Shown piece by piece: positions 33,430-42,503 of a DNA stretch of 64,000 nucleotides. Source of the stretch: Streptomyces sp. AV19 (lineage in GTDB: Bacteria; Actinomycetota; Actinomycetes; Streptomycetales; Streptomycetaceae); contig NZ_JAEAMR010000022.1 in the NCBI RefSeq assembly GCF_015999245.1, positions 575,991 through 639,990 on the forward strand. Direction: 5' to 3'. Below the pieces are notes generated by a model, which was not told the origin of the DNA, made no database searches, and worked only from the letters and a program-made list of their open reading frames with translations. Positions within the stretch are counted from its first letter, which is position 1; every line of letters starts with the position of its first letter. Made by a program: the position numbers and the translations under genes.

Positions 33430-34488
33430 TCAGCCCGCCTTCTTCGCGAACTCGGTCGTGTACGTCCTGCTCAGGTCCAGCGAGGCGTTCTTGAGCTGGG
33501 GGTTGAAGGACGTGAGCACCTTGTGGACCGTCCTCGGCCCGTCCTCCGGCATCACCCCGTCCTCGGTGAACATCGGCAGGGTGCTGGCGATCGCCTTGGT
33601 GTAGAGCTCCTTTCCGCCCTTGGCGTAGTCGGCGGGCATCTTGGCGGCGATCTCCTCGGGCTTGTGCGAGGACATCCACTTCAGCGTCTTCACCAGGGCG
33701 TTGGCGAGCCGCTGCACGGTCTCCTTGTGCCCGTCGACCCAACCGGTGTTCATGTAGAGGCTGGAGGAGGGGTAGAGCCCGCCGAGCGCGGCTCTTGATC
33801 CCTCCGGGGTGCGCATGTCGATCAGGACCTCGCCCACGTCCTTGGCGAGGACCTGGGCGACGGTGGGATCGGTGGTCATGCCGGCGTCGACGGACCCCCG
33901 TTGGAGCGCGGCGATGAACGTCTGGCCGGCGCCCACCGCGACCGGCGTGAACTCGCTGACCCGCACCCCGTTCTTCACGGCCAGGTACTTCGTCAGGAAG
34001 TCGGTGGACGAGCCGAGCCCGGTGACCCCGAGCTTCCTGCCCTTGAAGTCCCTGGGCGAGGTGACGGCCGAGGCGGCCTTCTTGGAGACGATCTCCACCT
34101 CGCCCGGCGCCCGGGCCAGTTGGACCACGGACTCGACGTACTTGCCCTTGGCCTGGAGGTCGAGCGTGTGGTCGTAGAACCCCACCGCGCCCTGGACCTC
34201 CCCGGACACCAGGGCGGTGGTGGCCTGCACCCCGGCGGGCTCGGTCAGCAGCTTGACCGGGACGCCCTCGTCGTGGAAGTAGCCGAGCCGCTGGGTGAGG
34301 ATCATCGGCAGGTAGATGACCTTGTCCAGGCCGCCGACCATGATCTTTACGACGTCGCCCGAGAGGGCGTCCCCGCTCTTCGGGCCCGAGTCGCTGGACG
34401 CCTCGTCGGCGCACCCGGCGAGCGCGAGGCACAGGACCCCCGCGGTCACCGCCGCGGAGAGCCTGGTGAACGTGCGGAACGTGCGCAT
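33430..34488 (-). CDS. ABC transporter substrate-binding lipoprotein (NMT1/SsuA-like)
   Basis: A 352-residue lipoprotein. The signal peptide ends in the lipobox LALAGC (about residue 26). The body is a type II periplasmic-binding fold of the NMT1/THI5/SsuA group: KIMVGGLDKVIYLPMILTQRLGYF, TTALVSGEVQGAVGFYDHT and GLGSSTDFLTKYLAVKNG. It is the third gene of a leftward ABC operon. Substrates of this group are nitrate, sulfonates, taurine or thiamine precursors; the sequence does not decide. The ATG at 34488 is 7 bases after GAAGGA. Confidence 0.9.
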   Translation of the reverse strand: MRTFRTFTRLSAAVTAGVLCLALAGCADEASSDSGPKSGDALSGDVVKIMVGGLDKVIYLPMILTQRLGYFHDEGVPVKLLTEPAGVQATTALVSGEVQGAVGFYDHTLDLQAKGKYVESVVQLARAPGEVEIVSKKAASAVTSPRDFKGRKLGVTGLGSSTDFLTKYLAVKNGVRVSEFTPVAVGAGQTFIAALQRGSVDAGMTTDPTVAQVLAKDVGEVLIDMRTPEGSRAALGGLYPSSSLYMNTGWVDGHKETVQRLANALVKTLKWMSSHKPEEIAAKMPADYAKGGKELYTKAIASTLPMFTEDGVMPEDGPRTVHKVLTSFNPQLKNASLDLSRTYTTEFAKKAG

Positions 34489-34601
34489 CCTTGAGTCCTT
34501 CGGGGTCATGGTGCACGGGTCGGGGTGTGCGTCGGAAGTGTGCGTCGAGCGTGGGCCCAGGGCGTACGGCCCAGGGCGTACGAGCCGGGGCGTACGAAGC
34601 G

Positions 34602-35471
34602 TCAGCGCCCGCCGTCCCGGCTCTGCGGCTTCCAGCGGAACAACCGTTTCTCCGCGAAGGTCAGCAGCGCCTCCGCGAGGAGCGCGACGACGGCGAGGAT
34701 CACCATCGCCGCGTACACGCCCGCGGTGTTGAAGGTGCCCTGGGAGCCGGAGACCAGCAGGCCGATGCCTTGGGACGCACCGATGTACTCGCCGACGATG
34801 GCCCCGATCAGGGCGAAGCCGAAGCTGACGTGCAGGCTGGTGAAGATCCACGAAGTGGCGGACGGGACGACCACCTGGAGCGTGACGCGCCGGTGGGACG
34901 CGCCCAGGATGCGGGCGTTGGCGACCAGGTTCCGGTCCACCTCGCGCGCGCCCTGGAACGCGTTGAAGAACACCGGGAAGAACACCAGCACCACCGCCGA
35001 GGCCACCTTGGACGCCGGCCCCAGACCGAACCAGATCAGGAAGATCGGGGCCAGGACGATCCGCGGCAGGGCGTTGAGCACCTTGATGAACGGGCCGAGG
35101 ACATCGGCCAGGAACGGCACCCGGCCCAGCGCGATGCCGAGCACGACCCCGCACGCCACACCGATCCCCCAGCCGATGAGGGCCTCCTGGAGGGTGACCC
35201 AGACCTGTTCGCCGAGAGACCCCTGCGGGGTGCCGTGTGCGATCCACTGCCAGATCTGGTCCCAGATCTCCGACGGCATCGAGAAGTTGAAGGGGTCGAT
35301 GGCCTTCGCCCGGGACAGCGCCTCCCAGGCGGCCAGCAGCACGGCGAGCAGCAGCACCCGCGTCAGCAGGACCAGGATCCGGCGGTTGCGGGCGGCCCGG
35401 GCCCGGGCGGCGCCACGGTCCCCGGCGGACCGCTCCACCACCACCGGTACGGTCACGGATTCAGGCGGCAT
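34602..35471 (-). CDS. ABC transporter permease (SsuC/TauC type)
   Basis: The 289-residue membrane permease of the importer. It has about six hydrophobic segments and the EAA-type loop that contacts the ATPase (LVANARILGASHRRVTLQVVVPSA, the residue-190 region). The N-terminus is a short charged cytoplasmic tail. The ATG at 35471 lies inside the end of the ATPase gene, an 11-base overlap, so the two are coupled. Confidence 0.92.
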   Translation of the reverse strand: MPPESVTVPVVVERSAGDRGAARARAARNRRILVLLTRVLLLAVLLAAWEALSRAKAIDPFNFSMPSEIWDQIWQWIAHGTPQGSLGEQVWVTLQEALIGWGIGVACGVVLGIALGRVPFLADVLGPFIKVLNALPRIVLAPIFLIWFGLGPASKVASAVVLVFFPVFFNAFQGAREVDRNLVANARILGASHRRVTLQVVVPSATSWIFTSLHVSFGFALIGAIVGEYIGASQGIGLLVSGSQGTFNTAGVYAAMVILAVVALLAEALLTFAEKRLFRWKPQSRDGGR

Positions 35472-36309
35472 GCCCCGCTCCCCTCTCCCGTGTGATGCGC
35501 ACCTCTTCGCCGAGCGACACCCAGATCTCGCGGTAGATCTCGATGAACCGGGGTTCCAGACGCACGGATTCGACCTTGCGCGGCCGGTCCAGCGGGACGG
35601 GGAAGACCTGCTTGACGGTGGCCGGTCCGGCGGTCATCACCACGACCTTGTCGGCCAGGGCGATGGCCTCCTCCAGGTCGTGGGTGACGAAGACGACGGA
35701 GGCGCGGGAGGCGGGGCCTTCGGCACGCGAACCACCCCACAGGTCCAGCAGTTCGTCCGACATCAGCGCCCGGGTCTGTACGTCGAGCGCCGAGAAGGGC
35801 TCGTCCATGAGCAGGATCTCCGGGTCGTTCACAAAGGTCTGGGCGAGCGCGACCCGCTTGCGCTGGCCGCCGGAGAGCTGGTGCGGATAGCGGTCCTCGA
35901 AGGCCGTGAGCCCCACCCGGCGCAGCCAGTCCCGGGCCCGGCCGCGGGCCTCGGACTTCGGCACGCCGCGGAAGCGCGGCCCGGCCGTGACGTTGGACAG
36001 GACGGTGCGCCACGGGAAGACCGCGTCCTGTTGGAAGACGAAGCCGACCTGCGGAGGGATGCCCGCGACGGGCCGGCCGCCGACCAGCACCTCGCCCTCG
36101 GTGGGCTCCTCCAGGCCGCTGACCAGGGTCAGTGTGGTGGACTTGCCGCATCCGGTCGGTCCCACCACGGCCACGAACTCGCCCCGCTCCACGACGAGGC
36201 CGAGGTCGCGGACCGCCGTGTGGTCCGTGCCCGACGGCGTGCGGAACACCTTGGTCGCGCCGCGCAGTTCGATGGCCGGGGCGCCTCCCGGCGGATCACC
36301 GATGTTCAT
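35461..36309 (-). CDS. ABC transporter ATP-binding protein (SsuB/TauB type)
   Basis: The 282-residue ATPase of the importer. Walker A is VVGPTGCGKSTTL, the Q-loop is FVFQQDAVFPW, the signature is QLSGGQRKRVALAQ, Walker B is EILLMDEPFSALD, and the switch His is in FVTHDLEEAI. It is the first gene of the ATPase-permease-binding protein operon. It is divergent from the CitA/CitB-type two-component genes, which may sense the same or a related ligand. Confidence 0.94.
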   Translation of the reverse strand: MNIGDPPGGAPAIELRGATKVFRTPSGTDHTAVRDLGLVVERGEFVAVVGPTGCGKSTTLTLVSGLEEPTEGEVLVGGRPVAGIPPQVGFVFQQDAVFPWRTVLSNVTAGPRFRGVPKSEARGRARDWLRRVGLTAFEDRYPHQLSGGQRKRVALAQTFVNDPEILLMDEPFSALDVQTRALMSDELLDLWGGSRAEGPASRASVVFVTHDLEEAIALADKVVVMTAGPATVKQVFPVPLDRPRKVESVRLEPRFIEIYREIWVSLGEEVRITRERGAGHAA

Positions 36310-36597
36310 CCGTCTGCCTCCACTCGCCTCCGCTGCCGCTCGGCCCCACGATCACGTGCGGGGCGCCGTGCGGAGGGTAGGAGCGGCCCGCGAGGGGCGG
36401 GCAGCCTTGTGAGCGCTGTGCGGGTTGAGCGCACGAACCCTGTTCTGTTCGTTCTGCTCACGCTAGAACAGGTGGCGGGACACAGAGGTCGGGCGGACGG
36501 CACGGTCCGCGCGACGTCCGGTCCTGCCACAGAGCTTCCACGAGACTTCGCAACGCAGCGCTCCGGCAGGGGTGCCGGTGACACGGAAGGGACCCGC

Positions 36598-38238
36598 ATG
36601 CGCCCCCGGTGGTGGCCCCGCCGCGTCTTCGCCCAGGTGTTGTCCGCGCAGTTGCTGATCGTCACCGGGGTCACCCTGCTCACCGCGGGCCTGGTCCTGA
36701 CCCCGTTCGGCTCCCGCCTGGACGACCAGGCGATGCGCCGGGCGCTGGCCATCGCCCAGACCACCGCCGCCCGGCCCGGCCTCGTCCGCGACCTGCTGGC
36801 AGCACGCCCCGTCCCGGACGGGCCCGTGCAGGCGGACGCCGAGCGCATCCGCCGGGCCACGGGCGCGCGTTACGTCGTGGTGGTCGACACCCGGGGGATC
36901 CGCTACTCGCACACCGACCCCACGCGGATCGGCCGGCGCGTCAGCACCGACCCGGGCCCCGTCCTGACCGGACACGAGTGGACGGGCATCGAGGAGGGCA
37001 CCCTCGGACGTTCGGCCCGGGGCAAGGTGCCCCTGCGCGACGCCGGGGGAACGGTCGTCGGCGCGGTGTCCGTCGGCATCTCCTACGCGAGCGTCCGCGC
37101 CCTGCTGCTGCGCTCGGTTCCCGGTGTCCTGCTGTACGCCGGAGCGGCGCTGGCCGTCGGCGCCACAGCCGCCTTCGTCGTCTCGTGGCGGCTGCGCACC
37201 CGCACGCGCGGCATCGAACTCGCCGAGATCCCCTCCCTGTTGGAGGAGCGCGAAGCGGTGCTGCACGGCATCGGGGAGGGCGTCATCGCCCTCGACCGGA
37301 GCGGACGCGTCCGGCTGGTCAACGACGCGGCGCGGCGACTGCTCGGCCTGGGGCCGGACACCGCCGGGCAACCGCTCGACGCCCTGCTGCCGCCCGGCCG
37401 GACCGCCGACGTGCTGACGGGCCGGGTGACGGGGACCGACCTGCTGACTGTCCGGGGCGACCGCGTCCTGGTCGCCAACCGCAGGGACACGGCCGACGGC
37501 GGGGCGGTGGCGACCCTGCGCGACCGGACCGAAGTCGAGCGCCTCGGGCGCGAACTGGACGGGACGCACGGTCTCACCGAGGCGCTGCGCGCCCAGGGCC
37601 ACGAGCACGCCAACCGGATCCACACCCTGGCCGGGCTGCTCGAACTGGGCCGCTACGCGGAGGCGGCGGACTACCTCACGGAGGCCATCGGGGCACCCCC
37701 GGCCGTGGCCGGACGGATCGCCGAGCGGGTGCACGATCCGCTGGTGGGCGCGCTGTTGGTGGGCAAGGGCGCGGTCGCCGCGGAACGCGGCGTGGCGCTG
37801 GAACTGAGCCCGGCCAGCCGGCTTCCGGACCTCTTGGCCGACCCACGGGATCTGGTCACGGTCCTGGGCAATCTGGTGGACAACGCCCTGGACGCGGCGG
37901 CGGGCGGCGGCTTGACCGGAAAGCGGGGCGCGGAACGGCCGCCCGTGGAACCGTGGGTGGAGGTCGACCTGCGGGTGGCGGGATCCACCGTGGTCCTGCG
38001 GGTCTCGGACAACGGGCCGGGCGTTCCGCTGGAGGCGAGAGAGCTGGTCTTCACCGACGGCTGGACCACCAAGGAACCCGTTTCGCACCGCCGCCGGGGC
38101 CTCGGCCTCTCGCTCGTCCACCGGCTGGCCGAGCGGTACGGCGGCTCGGCGCGGGCCGGCGAACGAAGCGGCGGCGGGGCGGTGTTCACGGTGGAACTCC
38201 CGGAGGCGCTGCGATTGCCCGAAGGAGTGAACCGATGA
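36598..38238 (+). CDS. CitA/DcuS-type sensor histidine kinase
   Basis: A 546-residue membrane kinase. There is a first membrane helix (about 11-36), an extracellular PDC/CitA-like sensor domain (about 40-175, with RYVVVVDTRGIRYSHTDP), a second helix (about 178-200), a cytoplasmic PAS domain (EGVIALDRSGRVRLVNDAA), the phospho-acceptor region QGHEHANRIHTLAGLLELG, and ATPase boxes NLVDNALDAA, DNGPGV and GLGLSLV. Such kinases sense di- or tricarboxylates. The ATG follows GGAAGGGACCCGC. Its stop overlaps the regulator start. Confidence 0.92.
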   Translation: MRPRWWPRRVFAQVLSAQLLIVTGVTLLTAGLVLTPFGSRLDDQAMRRALAIAQTTAARPGLVRDLLAARPVPDGPVQADAERIRRATGARYVVVVDTRGIRYSHTDPTRIGRRVSTDPGPVLTGHEWTGIEEGTLGRSARGKVPLRDAGGTVVGAVSVGISYASVRALLLRSVPGVLLYAGAALAVGATAAFVVSWRLRTRTRGIELAEIPSLLEEREAVLHGIGEGVIALDRSGRVRLVNDAARRLLGLGPDTAGQPLDALLPPGRTADVLTGRVTGTDLLTVRGDRVLVANRRDTADGGAVATLRDRTEVERLGRELDGTHGLTEALRAQGHEHANRIHTLAGLLELGRYAEAADYLTEAIGAPPAVAGRIAERVHDPLVGALLVGKGAVAAERGVALELSPASRLPDLLADPRDLVTVLGNLVDNALDAAAGGGLTGKRGAERPPVEPWVEVDLRVAGSTVVLRVSDNGPGVPLEARELVFTDGWTTKEPVSHRRRGLGLSLVHRLAERYGGSARAGERSGGGAVFTVELPEALRLPEGVNR

Positions 38239-38912
38239 TCGAAGTCCTCGTCGTGGACGACGACTTCCGCGTTGCGGAGATCAACGCGGCTTATGTACGC
38301 CGGATTCCGGGATTCCGGGTGAGAGCCACGGTCCACAACGCGGCCCAGGCCATGGCCGTGCTGGACCGGGAGCCCGTCGATCTGCTGCTGCTCGACCAGT
38401 ATCTGCCGGACGAGACGGGCCTCTCACTGGTCCGCCACATCCGTCAGCGCGGCCACGGAGCCGACGTCATCATGGTCACCGCGGCCCGCGACGTCGCGAC
38501 CGTCCGCACCGCGATGCGCTACGGCGCCCTGCAGTACCTGGTCAAACCGTTCTCCTTCCCCGGCCTGCGGGTGAAGCTGGAGGCGTACGCCCAGCTGCGC
38601 CGGACGCTGGAGGGGACGCAGGAGGCGGAGCAGGACCAAGTGGACCGGATCTTCGGCGCGTTGCGCACGGCCGCCACGACCCCTCCCCTGCCCAAGGGCC
38701 ACTCCGCCCCGACCGCCGAGCTGATCCGCCAGGTGCTCTCCGACGCCGCGCGGCCGCTCTCCGCCCACGAGGTCGCCACCCGCTCCGGACTGAGCCGCTC
38801 CACCGCCCAGCGCTACCTCAAGCGCCTGGAGGAGTCCGGACGTCTCAGCCTCACCCTGCGCTACGGCGAGACGGGCCGGCCGGAACACCGTTACGCCTGG
38901 TCCGGCCGGTGA
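38235..38912 (+). CDS. CitB/DcuR-type response regulator
   Basis: A 225-residue regulator. The receiver domain has VVDDDFRVAEIN, the phospho-acceptor Asp in LLLLDQYLPDETG and the Lys in YLVKPFSF. The C-terminal helix-turn-helix (AHEVATRSGLSRSTAQRYLKRLEESGRL, about 170-200) is of the CitB/DcuR type. It is coupled to the kinase gene by an ATGA overlap. The likely targets are the divergent ABC importer or a carboxylate transporter elsewhere. Confidence 0.92.
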   Translation: MIEVLVVDDDFRVAEINAAYVRRIPGFRVRATVHNAAQAMAVLDREPVDLLLLDQYLPDETGLSLVRHIRQRGHGADVIMVTAARDVATVRTAMRYGALQYLVKPFSFPGLRVKLEAYAQLRRTLEGTQEAEQDQVDRIFGALRTAATTPPLPKGHSAPTAELIRQVLSDAARPLSAHEVATRSGLSRSTAQRYLKRLEESGRLSLTLRYGETGRPEHRYAWSGR

Positions 38913-38921
38913 CCGTGCCCC

Positions 38922-39140
38922 TCAGCCACGGGCCGGTCCCGGAGACGGGACGATGCCGTGGTGGAAGGCGTAGCGGACGGCCTGCGCCCGGTCGCGCACA
39001 CCGGTCTTGGCGAAGAGGTTGTTGATTGCGTCTTCACCGTCGCGGTGCTCACATGGAGCCGACGGGCGATCCGCGTTCGACAACCCTTCGGCGACCAGCG
39101 TGAGAACCTCCGCCTCACGAACCGTCAGCCCGTCCCGATG
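38922..39140 (-). pseudogene. Remnant of a LuxR/NarL-type response regulator (HTH end only, frameshifted)
   Basis: Only the C-terminal output domain remains: GLTVREAEVLTLVAEGLSNA, then in a second frame RIARRLHVSTATVKT, then back in the first frame INNLFAKTGVRDRAQAVRYAF. Relative to an intact gene the two breaks fit a 2-base loss in GCGGAGATC and a 1-base loss in ACGCACATC, which restores the frame. There is no receiver domain. The upstream end joins the next remnant directly. Sequencing error could explain the small gaps but not the missing N-terminal half. Confidence 0.75.
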
Positions 39141-39328
39141 CCGAGCAGGGCCCCGGCCGCCAACAGGCCCACGGACGCTGCCCGGTGGCCGCCGTCCACC
39201 AGCCCCGGCTCGCGAAGGGCGACGACGGCCAGCACCGCCGGAACGACCCACCACCGGCGGGAACCTGAGACCACCTTCTGCGGCTTCACCTGGCGGACGA
39301 CCACCAGCACACTGACCGGACCGGACAT
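39125..39328 (-). pseudogene. Truncated DUF1453-like membrane protein
   Basis: A 67-codon reading frame, MSGPVSVLVVVRQVKPQKVV at its start, then RRWWVVPAVLAVVALREPGL and AASVGLLAAGALLGIGTG before a stop. It resembles the first third of a common Streptomyces membrane protein of the DUF1453 type. It ends where the LuxR fragment begins, so a deletion has probably fused the two genes out of frame. The resemblance is from memory. Confidence 0.5.
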
Positions 39329-39506
39329 GGAAAGCCTCCGTGGAGCGCGGACACGATGGTCGGACGCGGCCCGTCCGTCTCACCAGGACGCCGCGGAACG
39401 ACACATCCGACGCTACGGATCCGGCCGACACCCCGGATCGGAGCACGGGTGGACCCCGGGTGGAGATCGCTCTCCGGCCCGGGGCCTCTTCTCTCCACCC
39501 GTGGGT

Positions 39507-39576
39507 GGAGGCCCAGAAGTGGAGACTCTGAGGCGGAGACCCAGAGGTGGCACTCCAGAAGCGGAGGCTCAGGCGT
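39507..39576. repeat. Five imperfect 14-bp tandem repeats at the end of parE
   Basis: Units starting GGAGGCCCAGAAGT, GGAGACTCTGAGGC, GGAGACCCAGAGGT, GGCACTCCAGAAGC and GGAGGCTCAGGCGT follow each other without gaps. The last one contains the parE stop (39569-39571). Spacers are absent, so it is not a CRISPR. Confidence 0.7.
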
Positions 39577-41689
39577 CGATGCGCGAGCGGTCCAGCGTCG
39601 CGGCGGAGTTGGTGATGAACTCCTTGCGCGGCGCCACTTCATTGCCCATCAGCAGGTCGAAGGCGCGCTCGGCGGCCTCCAGGTCACTGATGTTGATCCG
39701 TCGCAGGGTGCGGTGGCGCGGGTCCATCGTGGTCTCCGCGAGCTGGTCGGCGTCCATCTCGCCCAGACCCTTGTAGCGCTGGATGGAGTCCTTGTAACGG
39801 ACACCCTTGCGCTCCAGCTCCAGCAGGGTCTGCCGGAGTTCGCTGTCGGAGTAGGTGTAGATGTACTTGTCCTGGCCCTTCTTGGGCTGGATCAGCTCCA
39901 CCCGGTGCAGCGGCGGCACCGCCGAGAACACCCGCCCCTGCTCCACCATCGGCCTCATGTAGCGCTGGAAGAGGGTGAGCAGCAGACAGCGGATGTGCGC
40001 GCCGTCCACATCGGCGTCGGCGAGGAAGATGACCTTCCCGTAGCGCGCCGCGTCGATGTCGAAGGTCCGGCCCGACCCGGCTCCTATCACCTGGATGATC
40101 GCGCCGCATTCGGCGTTCTTCAGCATGTCCGAGACGGACGACTTCTGAACGTTGAGGATCTTGCCGCGAATCGGCAGCAGCGCCTGGAACTCGGAGTTCC
40201 GCGCCAGCTTGGCCGTGCCCAGCGCCGAGTCGCCCTCGACGATGAACAGTTCGCTGCGGTCCACGTCGTCACTGCGGCAGTCGGCGAGCTTGGCCGGCAG
40301 CGACGAGGACTCCAGTGCCGTCTTGCGGCGCTGGGCCTCCTTGTGCTGGCGGGCCGCGATGCGCGTGCGGGCCGCCGCGACGATCTTCTCCAGCACGGCC
40401 CGCGCCTGCTGCTTGGCGTCGCGCTTGGTCGAGGTCAGGAACGCCTTGAGCTCCTTGGCGACCACGTTGGCCACGATCCGGGAGGCCGCCGAGGTGCCCA
40501 GGACCTCCTTCGTCTGCCCCTCGAACTGGGGCTCCGCCAGACGGACGGTCACCACCGCGGTGAGCCCCTCCATGGCGTCGTCCTTGACCACGTCGTCCTC
40601 GGCGACCCGCAGCAGCTTGGACGAGCGCAGCACCTCGTTGACGGTCCGGGTGACCGCCCGCTCGAAACCGGCCACGTGGGTGCCGCCCTTGGGGGTGGCG
40701 ATGATGTTGACGAACGACTTGAGCGTGCTCTCGTAGCCGGTGCCCCAGCGCAGCGCGATGTCCACGCCGAGCTCCCGGGTGACCTCGGTGGGCGTCATGT
40801 GCCCGCGGTCGTCGAGGACCGGGACGGTCTCCTTGAAGGTGCCCTGGCCGCTCAGCCGCAACACGTCGCAGACGCCCTTGTCCTGCGCGAGGAACTCGCA
40901 GAACTCACTGATGCCGCCGTCGTAGCGGAAGACCTCCTCGCTGACGCCCGTGCCGTCCAGGTCCCGTTCGTCGCGGACCACGAGCGTCAGGCCCGGCACC
41001 AGGAAGGCCGTCTGCCGGGCGCGCCCGTACAGCGTCTCCAGGGAGAGCTTGGCGTCCTTGAGGAAGATCTGCCGGTCCGCCCAGTAGCGGACCCGGGTGC
41101 CCGTACGGGTCTTGGGCACCTTTTTGCCCTTGAGGAGCCCGTTGGCCGGGTCGAAGGGCGCGTCGGGTCCGGACTCGGTGAAGATGCCGGGCACACCGCG
41201 GCGGAAGCTGATCGCGTGGGTCCTGCTGTTGCGGTCCACCTCCACGTCCAGCCGGGCGGAGAGCGCGTTGACGACCGATGCGCCGACGCCGTGCAGACCG
41301 CCGGAGGCGGCGTAGGAGCCGCCGCCGAACTTTCCTCCGGCGTGCAGCTTGGTCATGACGACCTCGACGCCGGACAGCCCGGTCTTGGGCTCGACGTCCA
41401 CCGGGATGCCCCGGCCGTTGTCACGGACCTCGACGGAACCGTCGTCGTGGAGGATCACCTCGATGTGGTCGCAGAACCCGCCGAGGGCCTCGTCGACCGA
41501 GTTGTCGATGATCTCCCAGAGGCAGTGCATCAGGCCGCGGCTGTCCGTGGAGCCGATGTACATGCCCGGACGCTTGCGGACGGCTTCGAGTCCCTCGAGG
41601 ACGAGCAGGTGCCGCGCGGTGTAGTTGGATCCGTCCCGGTCTGCCCCGGTCAGCAATGCAGTGGACGGCACGGACGTATCGGCGGTCAC
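39569..41689 (-). CDS. parE: DNA topoisomerase IV subunit B (GyrB-like)
   Basis: The 706-residue ATPase subunit that pairs with ParC to decatenate chromosomes. The GHKL motifs are EIIDNSVDEAL, DNGRGIPV and GLHGVGASVVNALS. The TOPRIM motifs are LFIVEGDSALG and ADADVDGAHIRCLLL, and the C-terminus has RYKGLGEMDADQL. Length and motif order are normal. The GTG at 41689 follows GAGGAGCGAACCGC. The gyrB of the replication-origin region is not in this window, and the parC partner about 9 kb away supports topo IV. Confidence 0.93.
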   Translation of the reverse strand: MTADTSVPSTALLTGADRDGSNYTARHLLVLEGLEAVRKRPGMYIGSTDSRGLMHCLWEIIDNSVDEALGGFCDHIEVILHDDGSVEVRDNGRGIPVDVEPKTGLSGVEVVMTKLHAGGKFGGGSYAASGGLHGVGASVVNALSARLDVEVDRNSRTHAISFRRGVPGIFTESGPDAPFDPANGLLKGKKVPKTRTGTRVRYWADRQIFLKDAKLSLETLYGRARQTAFLVPGLTLVVRDERDLDGTGVSEEVFRYDGGISEFCEFLAQDKGVCDVLRLSGQGTFKETVPVLDDRGHMTPTEVTRELGVDIALRWGTGYESTLKSFVNIIATPKGGTHVAGFERAVTRTVNEVLRSSKLLRVAEDDVVKDDAMEGLTAVVTVRLAEPQFEGQTKEVLGTSAASRIVANVVAKELKAFLTSTKRDAKQQARAVLEKIVAAARTRIAARQHKEAQRRKTALESSSLPAKLADCRSDDVDRSELFIVEGDSALGTAKLARNSEFQALLPIRGKILNVQKSSVSDMLKNAECGAIIQVIGAGSGRTFDIDAARYGKVIFLADADVDGAHIRCLLLTLFQRYMRPMVEQGRVFSAVPPLHRVELIQPKKGQDKYIYTYSDSELRQTLLELERKGVRYKDSIQRYKGLGEMDADQLAETTMDPRHRTLRRINISDLEAAERAFDLLMGNEVAPRKEFITNSAATLDRSRIDA

Positions 41690-42121
41690 GCGGTTCGCTC
41701 CTCGCTGAATTTCTCTCTGGCCCTCTTGGGGCGCAATGGCTGGCTCGGTCGCCGTTCAGAGGGTACCGAGGCCCAGTAGAGCCTTTGTGCCGCCACCCGC
41801 GGCAATGGCCATGCTAGTCGAGCATCGAACTGGGGTTCGATGACTCAATGGGGTGACGTGCACATCACGTTCCCTTGGAGGCATGAACCATTTAGGCTCC
41901 GGGCACGTCCTCAAGAACAACCCGGCAAGCCGGCCGGGAGGACGGAAACCCCCAGCGATGTGAAACCGTAAACCCACGCGATACGGCTCATTCGCCGCCA
42001 AACGTCAAGATCCGGCTTCCCCGGAAGCAACTTTCGAGGAAAAGCCACGAGCGGGAACGTTTTCGGCCTGGTTGGATGTTGACCCTGGTACGACAGCTCG
42101 TCGAGCTAGAGAAGAGGCGAC
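41690..42121. other. Divergent intergenic region between parE and the DUF7455 gene
   Basis: 432 bases without a credible gene. It has a lower G+C than its neighbours and must contain both promoters. A small inverted repeat AGCTCG-T-CGAGCT (42095-42107) lies 15 bases before the DUF7455 start and may be an operator. A TTGACC at 42079-42084 could be a -35 element for the rightward gene. Confidence 0.5.
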
Positions 42122-42352
42122 GTGACTACTGTTCTGACCCCCGCGAGCCCGCTGACGGCCGCTGACCGCTGCGACCGGTGCGGCGCTCAGGCCTACCTGC
42201 GCGTCGTTCTCCTGAGCGGCGGTGAACTGCTGTTCTGCGCCCACCACGGGCGCAAGTTCGAGCCGGAGCTCAAGAAGATCGCTGCGGAGATACAGGACGA
42301 GACGGAGCGACTGACGGCCGTCCCGGCCTCCGCGTCCGACGAGGACCGCTGA
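42122..42352 (+). CDS. DUF7455 small zinc-ribbon-like protein
   Basis: A 76-residue protein, MTTVLTPASPLTAADRCDRC at its start, with CDRCGAQAYLRVVL and ELLFCAHHGRKFEPEL, giving a CxxC plus CxHH zinc site. The family is common in actinobacteria and was recently named DUF7455, without an established function. The GTG at 42122 follows AGAGAAGAGGCGAC. Confidence 0.85.
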   Translation: MTTVLTPASPLTAADRCDRCGAQAYLRVVLLSGGELLFCAHHGRKFEPELKKIAAEIQDETERLTAVPASASDEDR

Positions 42353-42443
42353 GTCCGCTCCGCGGACTCCCGGACCCACCGGCGGAACGCCGACACATCG
42401 CATCCACGACGAGCGTGCCCCGGCCCCGCGCGGCCGGGCGGCG

Positions 42444-42474
42444 ACGGGCGGCCCCCACGGGGGAGGCCGCCCGT
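42444..42474. terminator. Bidirectional hairpin terminator
   Basis: Perfect 10-bp stem ACGGGCGGCC with an 11-base loop between the convergent DUF7455 and trypsin genes. Confidence 0.75.
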
Positions 42475-42503
42475 TCCCGTGCGCTCCCCCGCTTCCGCGG
42501 CTC

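Noticed and set aside
39507..39576. Possible CRISPR array
   Set aside because: The 14-bp units are contiguous and diverged, with no spacers; no cas genes are present in the window.
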